Assembly (NCBI GenBank): GCA_936450465.1
Contig: OW388289.1
Coordinates: 77,736,593 to 77,800,592, forward strand
From: Gibbula magus
Taxonomy: Eukaryota; Mollusca; Gastropoda; Trochida; Trochidae
Length of the DNA stretch: 64,000 bases
Reading direction: 5' to 3'
The notes below the pieces were generated by a model. It did not search any database. It was not told the origin of the DNA and saw only the letters and a list, made by a program, of their open reading frames with translations. How positions within the stretch are numbered: the first letter of the stretch is position 1; the number at the start of each line of letters is the position of its first letter. Of the stretch, positions 1 through 12,097 are shown piece after piece. Made by a program: the position numbers and the translations under genes.

Positions 1-451
1 GTAGTCACTTTATGATTCAAGAACAATTTGGATATGTAAACGTGTGACTGTCTAATTGCAATAATTAACCTTTTTGCAACATCTTAAGATCAAGTTATCA
101 AGTTTGTACATGCTCTCTCCAGGGGAAACTTCCTTTATTTATATGTTTCTGTCTTATCACTGGTTTTGCAGATATATAGTGATAATTTGGGCTGACTTTT
201 CAACAATGATGTTGTTAAAATGAAGTTTTGCTTTTCTGACAGCACTTTAGACGTCATTAAAGAACTAATGTGTTGTCGATCAAACTGTTGAATATGTTTT
301 AATTATTTAACACATGAACAATTAACGTTCGTCTAAATACTGCTGAACTTGCGTCTTTCTACATTATGTTGTAAACCATCAAATAAATGTTCTATTTAGA
401 TCACTGTTGTTGTTATCATTCCGTGTTTAAATTATGTTTACCTATTTTTAG
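1..451. other. Noncoding sequence before candidate exon
   Basis: No coding signal or recognised repeat is seen. If the exon at 452-551 is real, this is its upstream intron. It ends in a short pyrimidine tract and an AG acceptor at 450-451. Confidence 0.4.
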
Positions 452-551
452 GGGATTTATTGAAGGTACGGGTTGGTGTTACATGCAGTTCAGCCAGGGA
501 GGTTGTGTGTTGATGAAAGATTGGCTTGGAGCCAGTGTAAAAACTGTTTAA
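452..551 (+). CDS. Candidate 3'-terminal coding exon, unknown protein
   Basis: An AG acceptor preceded by a T-rich tract opens a 32-codon frame that ends in TAA at 549-551. It enters in phase 2: one base completes the previous codon. The residues begin GFIEGTGWCYMQFSQGGC, a composition with Trp, Tyr, Met, Gly and Cys that is unlike the random AT-rich frames around it. The earlier exons would lie left of the window. I do not recognise the family. It could be a chance open frame, because only one splice site supports it. Confidence 0.3.
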
Positions 552-707
552 TGTGATGTTAATACTGTCAACGCTTTAGAAATTCACGTGACATTTCCAC
601 AAGACATATGAAGTTTGAATGCGATTATATGAGCTTCGTTATATTTCCCGGAAACATGAAAATGTTGAGTAGACATACGTCGTCTTCCAGATTATATTTA
701 CATCCGT

Positions 708-3265
708 GTAAGTGGTATGTAAACTTGGAATTGTACCTATGTAAGTGGTATGTAAACTTGGAATTGTACCTATGTAAGTGGTATGTAAACTTGGAATTGT
801 ACCTATGTAAGTGGTATGTAAACTTGGAATTGTACCTATGTAAGTGGTGCGTAAACTTGGAATTGTACCTATGTAAGTGGTATGTAAACTTGGAATTGTA
901 CCTATGTAAGTGGTATGTAAACTTGGAATTGTACCTATGTAAGTGGTATGTAAACTTGGAATTGTACCTATGTAAGTGGTATGTAAACTTGGAATTGTAC
1001 CTATGTAAGTGGTATGTAAACTTGGAATTGTACCTATGTAAGTGGTATGTAAACTTGGAATTGTACCTATGTAAGTGGTGCGTAAACTTGGAATTGTACC
1101 TATGTAAGTGGTGCGTAAACTTGGCATTGTACCTATGTAAGTGGTGCGTAAACTTGGAATTGTACCTATGTAAGTGGTGCGTAAACTTGGATGTGTACAT
1201 GTGTAAGTGGTATGTAAACTTGGATGTGCACATGTGTAAGTAGGTACACGTGAATATGTAACTGTGAAAGTGGTAGGTAAACTTGGAATTGGACCTAATT
1301 AAGTGGTATGTAAACTTGAAATTGTACCTATGTAAGTGGTGTGTAAACTCGGATGTGTACATGTGTAAGTGGTATGTAAACTTGGATGTGCACTTGTTTA
1401 ATTGGTGTGAAAAATTGGATGTGCACCTGTTTAAGTGGTGTGTAAAATTGGATGTACACCTGTTTAAGTCGTATGTAAATTTGGATGTACACCTGTGTAA
1501 GTGGTATATAAACTTCGATGTGCACCTGTTTAAGTGGTATGTAAACTTCGATGTGCACATGTGTAAGTGGTATGTAAACGTGGATGTGCACCTGTTTAAG
1601 TGGTATGTAAACGTGGATGTGCACCTGTTTAAGTGGTATGTAAATTTGAATGTGTACCTGTTTAAGTGGTATTTAAAAATGGATGTACACCTGTTTAAGT
1701 GGTATGTAAACTTGGATGTGCACTTGTTTAAGTGGTATGTAAACCTGGATGTGCACATGTGTAAGTGGTATGTAAATTTTAATGTGCACCTGTTTAAGTG
1801 GTACGTAAAAATGGATGTACACGTACCTGCTTAAGTGGTATGTAAACTTGGATGTACACCTGTTTAAGTGGTATTTAAATTTGGATGTGCACCTGTTTAA
1901 GTGGTATGTAAACCTGGATGTGCACATGTGTAAGTGGTATGTAAAATTGGATGTGCACATGTGTAAGTGGTATGTAAACTTGGATGAGCACCTGTTAAAG
2001 TGGTATGTAAAGATGGATGTACACCTGTTTAAGTGGTATGTAAATGTGGATGTACACCTGTTTAAGTGGTATGTAAACTTGGATGTACACCTGTTTAAGT
2101 GGTATGTAAATTTGGATGTGCACCTGTTAAAGTGGTATGTAAACTTGGATGTGCACCTGTTTAAGTGGTATGTAAACCTGGATGTGCACATGTGTAAGTG
2201 GTATGTAAATTTTAATGTGCACCTGTTTAAGTGGTACGTAAAAATGGATGTACACGTACCTGCTTAAGTGGTATGTAAACTTGGATGTACACCTGTTTAA
2301 GTGGTATTTAAATTTGGATGTGCACCTGTTTAAGTGGTATGTAAACCTGGATGTGCACATGTGTAAGTGGTATGTAAACTTCGATGTACACCTGTGTAAG
2401 TGGTATGTAAACTTCGATGTACACCTGTGTAAGTGGTATGTAAACGTCGATGTGCACCTATTTAAGTGGTATGTAAACTTGGATGTACACCTGTTTAAGT
2501 GGTATGTGAACTTGGATGTGCACTTGTGTAGGTGGTATTTAAACTTGGATGTGCACCTGTTTAAGTGGTATGTAAACTTGGATGTGCACTTGTGTAGGTG
2601 GTATTTAAACTTGGATGTGCACTTGCTTAAGTGGTATGTAAACTTTGATGTACACATGTGTAAGTGGTATGAAAACTTCGATGTGCACAAGTGTATCTTA
2701 ATTTGGAATCGCACATTTTAAAATTGGAATGTAAATGTGGATGTGGAGCTTTGTAAGAGGTATGTAACCTTTAATTTTCTTCCGTGTAAGTGATGTTAAC
2801 CCGATTGTGTTTCCTTATAAGTTGTAAGTAAACATGGATGTGTACCTGTTTAATTGATATGTAATGTTGAAAGTGCAGCTGTTTAAGTGGTATTTAAACA
2901 TGGATGTGTACATGTGTAAGTGTTATTTAAACATGGATGTGTACATGTGTAAGTGGTATGTAAACGTGGATGTGCACATGTGTATGTGGTGTGTAAGCTT
3001 AGATGTGCATATGTGTAAATAGTATGTAAACTTGGATGTGCACCTTTTAAATTGCAATGTTAACATAGATGTGGAGCTTTGCAAGAGGTATGTAACCCTG
3101 AATGACTTGTGCGTCCGTGTAAGTGATATATAAACCGTAGTGTGTTTTTCTGTAAGTTGTACGTAAACGTTGATGTGCACTTTTGTAAGTGGTACATGCG
3201 TGTAAACCTCGGTGTGCATCTGAGTATAAGAAGTATGTACACTTGGATTTACACCTGTGCAGGTG
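708..3265. repeat. 33-bp minisatellite (about 70 units)
   Basis: Tandem 33-bp units each contain GTAAGTGGTATGTAAAC followed by a variable half. Units from 708 to about 1190 end in TTGGAATTGTACCTAT and are nearly identical. Later units carry TGGATGTGCACCTGTTT variants. A block of about 433 bp is duplicated inside the array: the diagnostic ACGTACCTGC variant occurs at 1821 and again at 2254. Beyond 2700 the units decay. Because 33 is a multiple of three, several frames on both strands stay open across the array. The resulting 11-residue repeat proteins are artefacts of repeat length, and no gene is proposed. Confidence 0.95.
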
Positions 3266-3478
3266 CACGTGGTATGTAAAATGCATGGCCCATCCAAAGC
3301 CACGTGTAAAAATCAACATCATGGTGTGCGGTACCGTAACATGATATGATGTTAAGTTGTTGATAACGCAACCAACAGAGAACAGCAACAGAGCATGACG
3401 AGCCCCTACTCCTTCACAGTCAACAGTGCAGGTGTTGATGGATAGCTGTTTGCTGATGTCTCTAAATAATTTATCAAC

Positions 3479-3593
3479 CAGGACCCATTTGTTCGAAGCT
3501 CTCTTAGCGCTAAGATAGTCGTAAATGCCATACATTAACATTGGCTTACGACTATCGTAGCTTTAAGAGAGTTTTGAAAATATGGGTCCAGGG
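3479..3593. repeat. Short hairpin (snap-back) element
   Basis: An imperfect inverted repeat of about 115 bp. The left arm runs from GGACCCATTTGTTCGAAGC through AGATAGTCGTAA. The right arm returns as TTACGACTATCGTAGC through ATATGGGTCC, around a loop of about 23 bases. The form is typical of a small non-autonomous DNA element. No coding content. Confidence 0.7.
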
Positions 3594-4289
3594 CTTTACC
3601 TCATTTAAAGTTTAACTAATATTCATATAGCAAACTACAACGAACGAAGCCTTCGTATCGTATACATCGACTGTGCTATAAAAAAAATGTTGATGCGAAA
3701 TATGAGTTTGAATGAGCATGGGGTGGTTTCGTCGTTACATCCCTTTGCTTTTATATAGTATTCTAAGTTGCCTAGCGGTTAGAACAATTGAAAAAAAGTA
3801 CTTTATCAGACAGTAAAGGTATAGTTTTTTTTATGACATAACAATCAAATGACGTTCCCGCTGTTCCAAGCCGCTCCCTCGTGATCAAGTGTGCCCATGG
3901 TAACGTAACGTCGATTCGCCACAGCCGTCTGAACTCTTACATAGCAACCAATAAAGGGTGTACTCCTTTCCATGGTTTGCAACTTCTGCTGTCGGTTAAA
4001 ATTAGCGGTGGGACAATGAACATCAACTTTTATGATAGCAACAAACATTTGAATTAGACAAATTACGTTCCGCCAACACGCTTAGACAGGATCAAGCTCT
4101 ACCCACAATTAGTTTTGGAATGTTAATCACGTGATCTTAGTCTATCTTAGGGGGTGGGTTTTACACTTGGAATAGCCGTCCGTTGTCCCTGTTCATGGAT
4201 TATTCATATTAAGAATGTAAACTATATTTATATTTCCAAATTATTAGAAACAGAATGTTACCTGTATCTGATCATTTGGCATCTTAGAA
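3594..4289. other. Unassigned noncoding sequence
   Basis: Nothing recognisable: no supported exon, RNA gene or repeat structure was seen. Confidence 0.5.
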
Positions 4290-4406
4290 AAGAAATAAAG
4301 TTCGCTGTACCCCAATGTGTTTTAACATCTGCTTTAACTATAATAGTTCAGGGCAAAACTATACTTTATTACAAAACACATTGGGGTACAGCGAACTTTA
4401 TTTCTT
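4290..4406. repeat. Perfect 34-bp inverted repeat, 49-bp loop
   Basis: Arm 4290-4323 starts AAGAAATAAAGTTCGCTGTA. Arm 4373-4406 is its exact reverse complement, with a 49-bp loop between. The size and perfection suggest a recently inserted or conserved snap-back element. It shares the AAGAAAT tip and overall geometry with the hairpin at 11948-12067. Confidence 0.9.
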
Positions 4407-4969
4407 AAATAGGGTAGGGTCTATATACATGTAGTTATATGTCTTCCAAACGCTGTTTCTAAGCGATAGACGCCCCTGTGGGCTGATCGCTATATCGCTC
4501 CAACGATTCGTATGTTGGATATTATTAGGTGACTTTGAAACATAACATAATCAAACGTTCATGATAAGTAATTGATTAGCTGTCCTATCAAATGACAATA
4601 AACTCTTGTCTGGTTAATATATGTTTACATAGTTTTGTAGTGATGCCAAACACTAGTTGAAGTGTTGTTTTTTTTTACCTCGCTCAGTGATTGTTGGATA
4701 CCAATGTTTGTGTACCGATAGTAGACAACAAGAGGACAGAACAACTCCAGCAGAGACATCAAACAATACTTCAATATGTTCATTGAGATTGGTCTAACTT
4801 AAACAAACATATAAATTGATTTTCTGTGGTAACAAGCAGAGATCGTTTTGCAGTAATATTGATTTTTCAGTATCGATTTCTTCACTCGCGAATGTGAATA
4901 TTTTACAACCGCTTCAAATATAGCTTATATATGTTCTAATGATGCGGGGGTATGGGTTTGTATCCCGCC
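4407..4969. other. Unassigned noncoding sequence
   Basis: AT-rich, with no supported gene or repeat. Confidence 0.5.
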
Positions 4970-5205
4970 TGGGCCATGTTCAAGAAAGGATTCAAAGTAA
5001 TCTCTCAATTATCGATTAGATTACTTTTAAACCTCTCTTTAACGCGATTGCTCAATGTAGCGCTACGTAGCAATGCGAGCAAACATGGAGGAATTGCACC
5101 GTGTCGTTCAGGAGAGAATGAGCGCTACTTGAGCACTACTTGAGCGCTACATTGAGAGATCAATGAGCAATTATAAGCGTTTGCTGTTATGGAACGGAGC
5201 CCTGA
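4970..5205 (+). mobile_element. Dispersed non-autonomous element, copy 1
   Basis: It starts GGGCCATGTTCAAGAAAG and ends near GGAACGGAGCCC. It is internally palindromic, with repeated GAGCGCTACATTGAG and GCTCAATGTAGCGC motifs. A diverged copy lies in the opposite orientation at 15711-15873, sharing the GGGCCATGTTCAA start, the ACGCGATTGCTCAATGTAGC core and the CAATTATAAGCG 3' part. Two copies with shared ends define it as a mobile repeat. It carries no protein. Confidence 0.75.
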
Positions 5206-6311
5206 TGTTCGGCAAACGCTTATGAGAAATTACGTTGAACACGGAGCACCCTTTGTTTGCACTGCGACAATGGATTGCTGTGCATATCACAGTTTTTTTA
5301 GTTTCACCGCAATAATCACGCTCGTGCCACAGTGATGAGTCAAGTCATATTTTTCTCTTATATGCTGATGCGACGGTTTATTTATGCGAGCTATAGAACA
5401 CCCTAATTGGGAATTGGTTGCAGTCAACGACGTCGTTTCAAACTGAGCTTTCCGAATATATCTGCAGCCGTCCAGGTGAACAATCAAATCAACAAGTGAA
5501 CATAAGACTGTACACCTTGTCCGTCTCACCGTTTCTGAAGTATAGTATCACTGTTTGCATTCCAAGTGAATTTAAAGATGTCAATACGCGTCAGTGTTGA
5601 TAACATTTACTGTTTTGTCTATGAAACTATTAATATTAAAACAACTTGAAATTACTTCCTATATGGAACATGTTCAAATATCAACTGTGTGTAAAGGAAC
5701 ACTTCTCCCGAAGACAACATGCTTTGCTCAATCAATCTAGCTATTTCATTTTGTGACAAAAGCAACTGTAAAGATACGCTACAATAATCTACTAGCTGCA
5801 TTTAAGAATCCACAACATAGAACGTTGGCCAAGGCTCCAACTAAACTTAAAAACATAATAACTCCTAGAACACACTGACACAAATCTACACGCTCATGTG
5901 TTAATGTTCAACTCTTCTATACTTTATATATGCAGCTTGGTAAGACCATTTACTCGCCTCCAGTCAATTATTCCACAAGGTTGTTGATCTAAAGAAATGG
6001 GGCCGTTTTGCAGCTGATCTATGTTGCACTATATCTGCAGGATATGACACTTCACTACCCGATAGTAACATAATGTATATACAGTAACAAAGTTCCAAGA
6101 TATATACAGGTTACAAGAACCATCATCGTCTTAACAAAAACGTTTGCCCGATCATCAAAATTTAATGTGCTGGATGACTTTCGTACAGTGTTACAGATTG
6201 ACACAAAGCATGATGTATGTAAACTAACTGATCGACTTCTTATTACATGTGCTTGTGTAACTGGTGACTTTTTGTGTCTCAGAAACAAAATATATTTTTT
6301 AAAAACAACTA
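5206..6311. other. Unassigned noncoding sequence
   Basis: Only short open frames without recognisable motifs are present. No gene is supported. Confidence 0.5.
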
Positions 6312-6313
6312 TA

Positions 6314-7520
6314 CTCTCCCAAAAAAGAAACGCATATAGGAATTTTTAAAGATTGTTTTTCTTTGATTTGTTTCAATATATCGGGGTGGTAAAGCAAGTG
6401 ATTTCAACAAAATTTCACATGGAGACAGTCACAGTATCACGTCATAGAGTGACTTCGGGAAAAGTCAGGTAGTGAGTCAAACTGATGCGTTTGGTGGCGT
6501 TGACGTCAGTACCTCGTGTGTCCACCATTGGAGTCAAGAACTGCACGGCATCGTCTGGGCATGGAGCGAATAAGTCTCTGAATCTGGTTCTGTTGTATTG
6601 CAGCCGATTCGGTCCTTAGTGCATTTGCAAGTTGCGGAAGAGTCTGTGGCTGTGGGTTACTTTGCCGCACTCGTTTGTCCAGGGCATCCCCGAGATGTTC
6701 TATAGGGTTCAAATCTGGGGATTTGGAGGGCCATGGAAGGACATTGATGTTCTCATTCTGTAGAAAGGTTGTGGTCAAACGAGCTGTATGTGGCCTGGCG
6801 TTGTCATGTTGGAATAACTCCCTCTGGCGGCGGACAATAGGAAGGACATGTGGCCTTAGAACACAGTAGCGTTGTGCTGTCAAATTGCCTTGGATCAACA
6901 CCAATTGACTCCTCCCTGTGTAGGAGATGTCTCCCCACATCATCACACTTCCCCTGCCGAATCTGTCTACCTGGGGGACGCAGGTGTCGGCAAATCGTTC
7001 ATGACGGGGTCTGTATACACGCATCCTTCCATCGCGCAGTTCCAACTCGATTCATCACTGAACCAGATACGCCGCCAATTAGCCAAGTTCCAGGTCTGAA
7101 CATTGCTACAACAGCGGACTCGATGTCGTCGATGCTGTTGACGCAGCACAGGGCCAAAGTAGGGTCTTCTTGCTCTAAGTACTGCGGCTCGAAGTCTATT
7201 CCTCACGGTCTGCGCAGAATTTTTTCTCAATCCGGTCATTTGTCTAGCTGTAGCTGTACGATGACGTAGGTGAATCTGGTGAATGTACCGAGAACAGTGT
7301 TCGGCCTTTTATACCCTTCACTGACATGACTTGATCACTAAACTTTACATGCAAATCACGTGCATTACGTGTTCTCTCAGATTGCATGCCTATCTTGGAT
7401 TTCTTACTCTCAAATAAAGGTAAATTTTGTGGGTTGCGTTTTGACGTGATGTTCTTGTACAAAAACACCATAGAAATCATATCTTAAACAAATCCACCAT
7501 GCGTTTCTTTTTTGGGAGAG
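6314..7520 (-). mobile_element. Tc1/mariner-type DNA transposon, defective
   Basis: Perfect 20-bp terminal inverted repeats, CTCTCCCAAAAAAGAAACGC at 6314-6333 and its reverse complement at 7501-7520, are flanked by TA at 6312-6313 and 7521-7522, the target duplication of this superfamily. Its transposase lies on the minus strand (6506-7239) and is frameshifted. The DNA-binding N-terminal region that a full-length element should carry is not recognisable. At 1207 bp it is shorter than typical complete elements, so it is probably deleted on the 5' side of the transposase. Confidence 0.95.
6506..7239 (-). pseudogene. Tc1-family DDE transposase, frameshifted
   Basis: Two overlapping minus-strand frames make one decayed transposase. 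The first (7239 to about 7030) has the helix-turn-helix tail and the first catalytic Asp in WFSDES. The second (about 7045 to 6506) continues with VMMWGDISYTG, the second Asp in FQHDNARPH and the Glu in SPDLNPIEH, ending in GGHTRY. Asp-to-Glu spacing is 34 residues, the DD34E signature of Tc1. A frameshift close to the first Asp breaks the product. No intact N-terminal paired-like DNA-binding domain is found upstream, so it cannot make active enzyme as it stands. Confidence 0.93.
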
Positions 7521-7739
7521 TATATAATGGTTTGATAGTGAATGTTTAGAATTAAAAACATAAATACAAAACGCTTACTGAATTCCAAAGATAAACATGT
7601 ACAGATAACCTTGTTTAGTAAGTAGAATCTAAAGCTATAGATGTTAAAAAAGACTGTGTGGCATGACAACATATTTGATAAAGGTTCAGACGAAAAACTG
7701 TGTCAATCTGCTAAATATGGAGACTGCAAAACATTGATT

Positions 7740-8905
7740 TTGTTTTTAATCCTCATTAAGAAAAAAAACACAGGATGTCGGATATCAGCAAATATTCTGC
7801 AAACATATTTCGAGGATCTACTAAACCCATCTAGACATGACAGATGGAGAGCTGATTTTGTCAGGATTGGACAACATACGTTACTCTCTTTTCTGAAGCC
7901 AAGTTTCAACGCTATATTAGACTCAGGCAATTTTCCAGATTCCTGGAACTCTGCTCTTACCTGTGCGACCGACCCTGCTAACAATCGAGGTAAGTCCCTG
8001 TTAAAACTATTCACATCAGGTTTTAATAGAGTAACGCCTCCATTCGTGGATAGATTTCAGTTTAATGTCATAATGATTGTATCAGAAGTTTAGGTCCGGG
8101 AGCGGATATGCGGATATGCTTTAATCAAGTTGTCATTGTAAACTATACAATGTCCTTCATAACATGTTTAAACTGTCAACACGGTCTCGTGTATTTCCAA
8201 CCTGCATTTTAAGCCCAGTGGTTTTTATCTTTGTAATTAATGAAGTTGATTTAAAATTGTGTGAATCCTGTAATCTTGGTGTCTTCTTATCCCACGATAT
8301 CAATGAATTTATGATCATACCATTCTGTTCGTATTTGCCGATGGTGTAAATATGGTTTGGATGAAACATATTTTGTTGAAAGAATGGTAAACAATGTATT
8401 AGCCACAGCCATTACAGCAACAAATTAATGTTTTGCAATATTGTATTACCTGGAGTTTGAGTGTACAATTCGAGAAAACAAATATTATTGTATAATTCAG
8501 AAATAAAAGTATTATCAAAAGGGATGAATTTTGGTATTTTGATAATGCTACATGTAGTATAGCTTAATATGTTCTTCTGGACTTAATTGGTCAATAGGTT
8601 ATTAAAAAAATGGCTCATTATATTAGAATTGTTGATATTTGTTGAAATTATCAAAAATGGTACCCATGGCAAAGTTATCTATTTTTATATCTCGCAGGAT
8701 AATGATGGGAAGACTGCTTGGGTATCACAGGTTAGGCAGCTGCTGTTGTTATGAATGTATGGATTTCTCAAGAGTTTTTAAACAACGTCTTAAAGATATT
8801 TACTTCCAAGAATCAGTAATCAGTAAGTCAATCATTAATTCAAGATATTCAGAATATATCTCCTATCATACATCTTTATTGGAGCCTGAGTTTTATATTA
8901 CACCT
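7740..8905 (+). pseudogene. LINE reverse-transcriptase relic
   Basis: Broken plus-strand frames follow the order of a non-LTR reverse transcriptase. FNAILDSGNFPDSWNSAL (about 7899-7955) is the early RT block. CILSPVVFIFVINEVDL (about 8200-8255) is the conserved LSP block. FADGVNMVW near 8333 corresponds to the catalytic FADD block, with its second Asp replaced. YCITWSLS and KTNIIVYNSE follow at about 8440-8500. FKQRLKDIYFQES and YHTSLLEPEFYIT near 8780-8905 fit the C-terminal region. Several stops and frame changes show it is dead. The upstream endonuclease was not found nearby. Confidence 0.75.
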
Positions 8906-11900
8906 TAAATGGGTGGTTATGTCGCCATCTTGGATAATTTGCATTACGTGAAATGAAAACACTCTAAATTATCAAATTTTTAATAACTAAAGACATACAC
9001 TGGTTAATTATTGACAGAGTAACACATAGCATATCATAAAACTAATAAATAATTTGTTGTTATGATGTAGCAAGTTTTCCCCACTCGCAGTGCCGATGAA
9101 TGGCTTCAGTTCTCATTGTTTTTACATGTTACATTCATTAGTATCTTTCAATTTCACTGTGTTTTAATCATGTATTAATAACATACATGTATATGTGTAA
9201 ACAGGAAAATCGTTTCCACGAAAAATACCCCGATAGAACCCTCTTTTTAAGAAGATAAATCGTGATCGGGAAAATCGGGATTTATGTAAATTTAAAATTT
9301 GTTTCCACGATTTCAGATTTACTTCTTTTCGAAAACGAAATGGAGCTTTGATTGAAGATATTAATATATTTGTAAAAACTGTTATAATTCAGGTAATACT
9401 GAAGATGTATTTCATGAAGTTATCACTCGAAAAATATTGATGTAATCAACTCTTTTGCAATCTATCTAAAACATGTTTTCAATATTAGAAATGTCACCAC
9501 TACATCATTAAATTGCAACAACTGTACTTTGACTATAAGCATTTATGACATTAATAGTGGATAACAATAATCTGATTCTGAAAGAGATGACTCAGCAGCT
9601 TTAAATCGCAAACATATTTTACATACTAAAGTACCATAAACAGAATTAATAGCTGCAATTAAATCACATTGGGCATTGTTTGAGGCCCAATGGGACCAAC
9701 AAGAATACAATAAACTTAATAACCAACCTCATTTAAGCTATAAATCTCTCCCATGTTCTAACGACAGGAAGCTTGTTTTCTACGACTACATGCATGTCGT
9801 AATTGCCACATTTATTCTTCTGTTACACTGTTTGCTTTAAAAATAGGCAATTAAATAACATGTATTGTCGCTAATGACTGCAATATTGCCCAAGTGGCGT
9901 CAAACGATAACTCACTCGCTTTAGCTTTGTAACACACATGTATATTTGTTACTTATACGTGTATATTTAGTAACACCAAGTGTACTCCTCCCATTTCGAA
10001 ATGAATTTACACGGAATTCCACTTAAGAAAAACTTTTAACTGAGGTTATTTATTGTCACGCGTTATGTGACGTTTTATGTTTGTTATAAGGCAGTAACGA
10101 GTAAAGATCTTGTTTCTCGTCACGGTATTTAAAGTATATGCGACTTAGAATACAAATGTACCAAGTTCGAATTTATCTTTATCTTGTCCTTTGCAGAAAC
10201 AACAAAGGTTGAGTACAAATATCTGAAAAGTAGACACCAATAGAAATAGTTTTCTCTAAAATATGAGATTTGATTTGATTTTCAGATAATCTACATGTAC
10301 AAACAAAACTTGCTTAACTTGGAAGATACGCGTTGTCTGAATACGTCTCTAAAATATGCCCACTAATACACTCAAAGAGACAAACACAGTTTCATTCATG
10401 AGAGTATATGCATGATACTAATTAGTTTGTCTGTTCGAACACACATGGGGAATAAAAAATAATATGACATTCAGATACATGTTTATACACTAAAGCAATC
10501 GTTACATTCAGTAATGTGTGACAAGGGTAACTTGCAAGAAAAGATCAAGCAGCACGTGGGTTGCTATGGCGACTTGTGCAATAGACGCGCCTTCACGCTT
10601 CGGAAACGCTGTGTAGTACGTTTTATGCAATAAATGGAGTTCTGTTTATTTGACGTCAAATTCTATTGATGCTCGTTAATCGAAGTGTACTTGTCTTTGA
10701 AACTAAATTTCATGAGATTGCCGTGATATGAACATTATTTATTGTATACCATGTTGTAGATAATAGTTTTCTCTGTCGACTAATGTCATAAACATGTTTT
10801 CCAAAAATAATTTTGCATTTGAAACACTTACATACTCGATGACTCTATGAGGTAAAATGTCCTGAAATACCGAACTTTTTGAGTACAAGATGTTTTCAGT
10901 ATAATATAGCTTCTCGGACTCGACACGTTGCAGTAGGACGTCATACAACAAGCCAGAAAGACATATTTTACTCTCCTATCTCGTCTGGTTATAAGGAGAT
11001 TCTAAGACGACGGCTTTTTCAGAAAAACGAACAGGTAATGTTTTAACAATTACAAATTAGGTTAGTTGGCTTTTAGAGACATGGTGTTACTTTGTTTCAG
11101 TCCTGTTCATCCCTCGTTGATTAAATTGTCTTGTACAGTGTATTGTTGTACCAAAACTTTCTTTTGCCTGCGAGTGTAGATACCCTCGACAGTGTTATAA
11201 TATGATGGGTTTGTATGCCAAGATAGGAAAGCCAAATTTGGTGTCCAACATTCGTGAGTTACTTGATGTTGTTACTCAGACATATTAAGGTATGCTGTGG
11301 TATTTTAATATGGTGGTGTATGATGGATATTATAATATGCAATGATATAAATGATAGTGTATGACGATGTGCTATATTTGATCTTCAGATTGTTTATGTT
11401 TTGTAATATACTTGTATAAGCCGGTAGTTTCTAAGTAATAAATTCAGACTTTGCATTTTAAGCGATATGCTCTCTGCTGATTGGTTTAAACAAGGTCATG
11501 TGACCGGTATACATTCTCATAAACGCAAGATTGACAGCTGAAAAGGATAACCTTCAGACTCTGACGTTTACAAAAATAATAAACTGCGGTACTAGTTTAT
11601 CACTATATCATTGCGCAATTATGAACCTGCTATCACATGCTCTTTTCTTGATTATACTTTTTAAGAACCTTACAACGTGAATTCTAATTGTAGTTTGATT
11701 GAAACTTTGATTAAAACAGCATGTTAGAACCAAACATTAAATACTTTAATCATATTTCCTGTGAACTACGTTTTGCGCGTGGTGACACATAAGTGATGCG
11801 GTATTATTGTGGACGGAGCTTAGTGCCTCATCTAAGACAATATTAAACATGTGTTTTATCATGCACTGTACATTTTTGCAGAGATTTTTTATATTCAAAA

Positions 11901-11947
11901 GTTTATTTTCTGATTAGAAATAGCTTAAATTGCAAAGTTTGAATTTA
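8906..11947. other. Unassigned AT-rich intergenic sequence
   Basis: About 3 kb with no supported exon or RNA gene. Open frames are short and lack family motifs. A GATTT-type simple run occurs near 10265. Confidence 0.5.
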
Positions 11948-12067
11948 TAAGAAATAGATTTAATAATGTGTTTGTTCACTGTTCACCGGCATTTATACCA
12001 GTTTAACTTGCACCTTTCAAACCGTTTATAAGCCAGTGAACAAACACATTATTAAATCTATTTCTTA
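11948..12067. repeat. Perfect 34-bp inverted repeat, 52-bp loop
   Basis: Arm 11948-11981 begins TAAGAAATAGATTTAATAAT. Arm 12034-12067 is its exact reverse complement. Geometry and the AAGAAAT tip resemble the hairpin at 4290-4406, but the arm interiors differ. It abuts the Tc1-like element starting at 12098. Confidence 0.9.
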
Positions 12068-12097
12068 ATTGAATGAAGACTGAAAAGTATATATATC

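Noticed and set aside
608..1758. Open frames of 211 codons (plus) and 377 codons (minus) encoding 11-residue repeats
   Set aside because: They lie in the 33-bp minisatellite. Unit length divisible by three keeps frames open on both strands, and the residues show no independent coding signal.
6675..7269. Plus-strand open frames of 64 to 139 codons
   Set aside because: They are antisense to the Tc1 transposase relic, whose catalytic motifs are clear on the minus strand.
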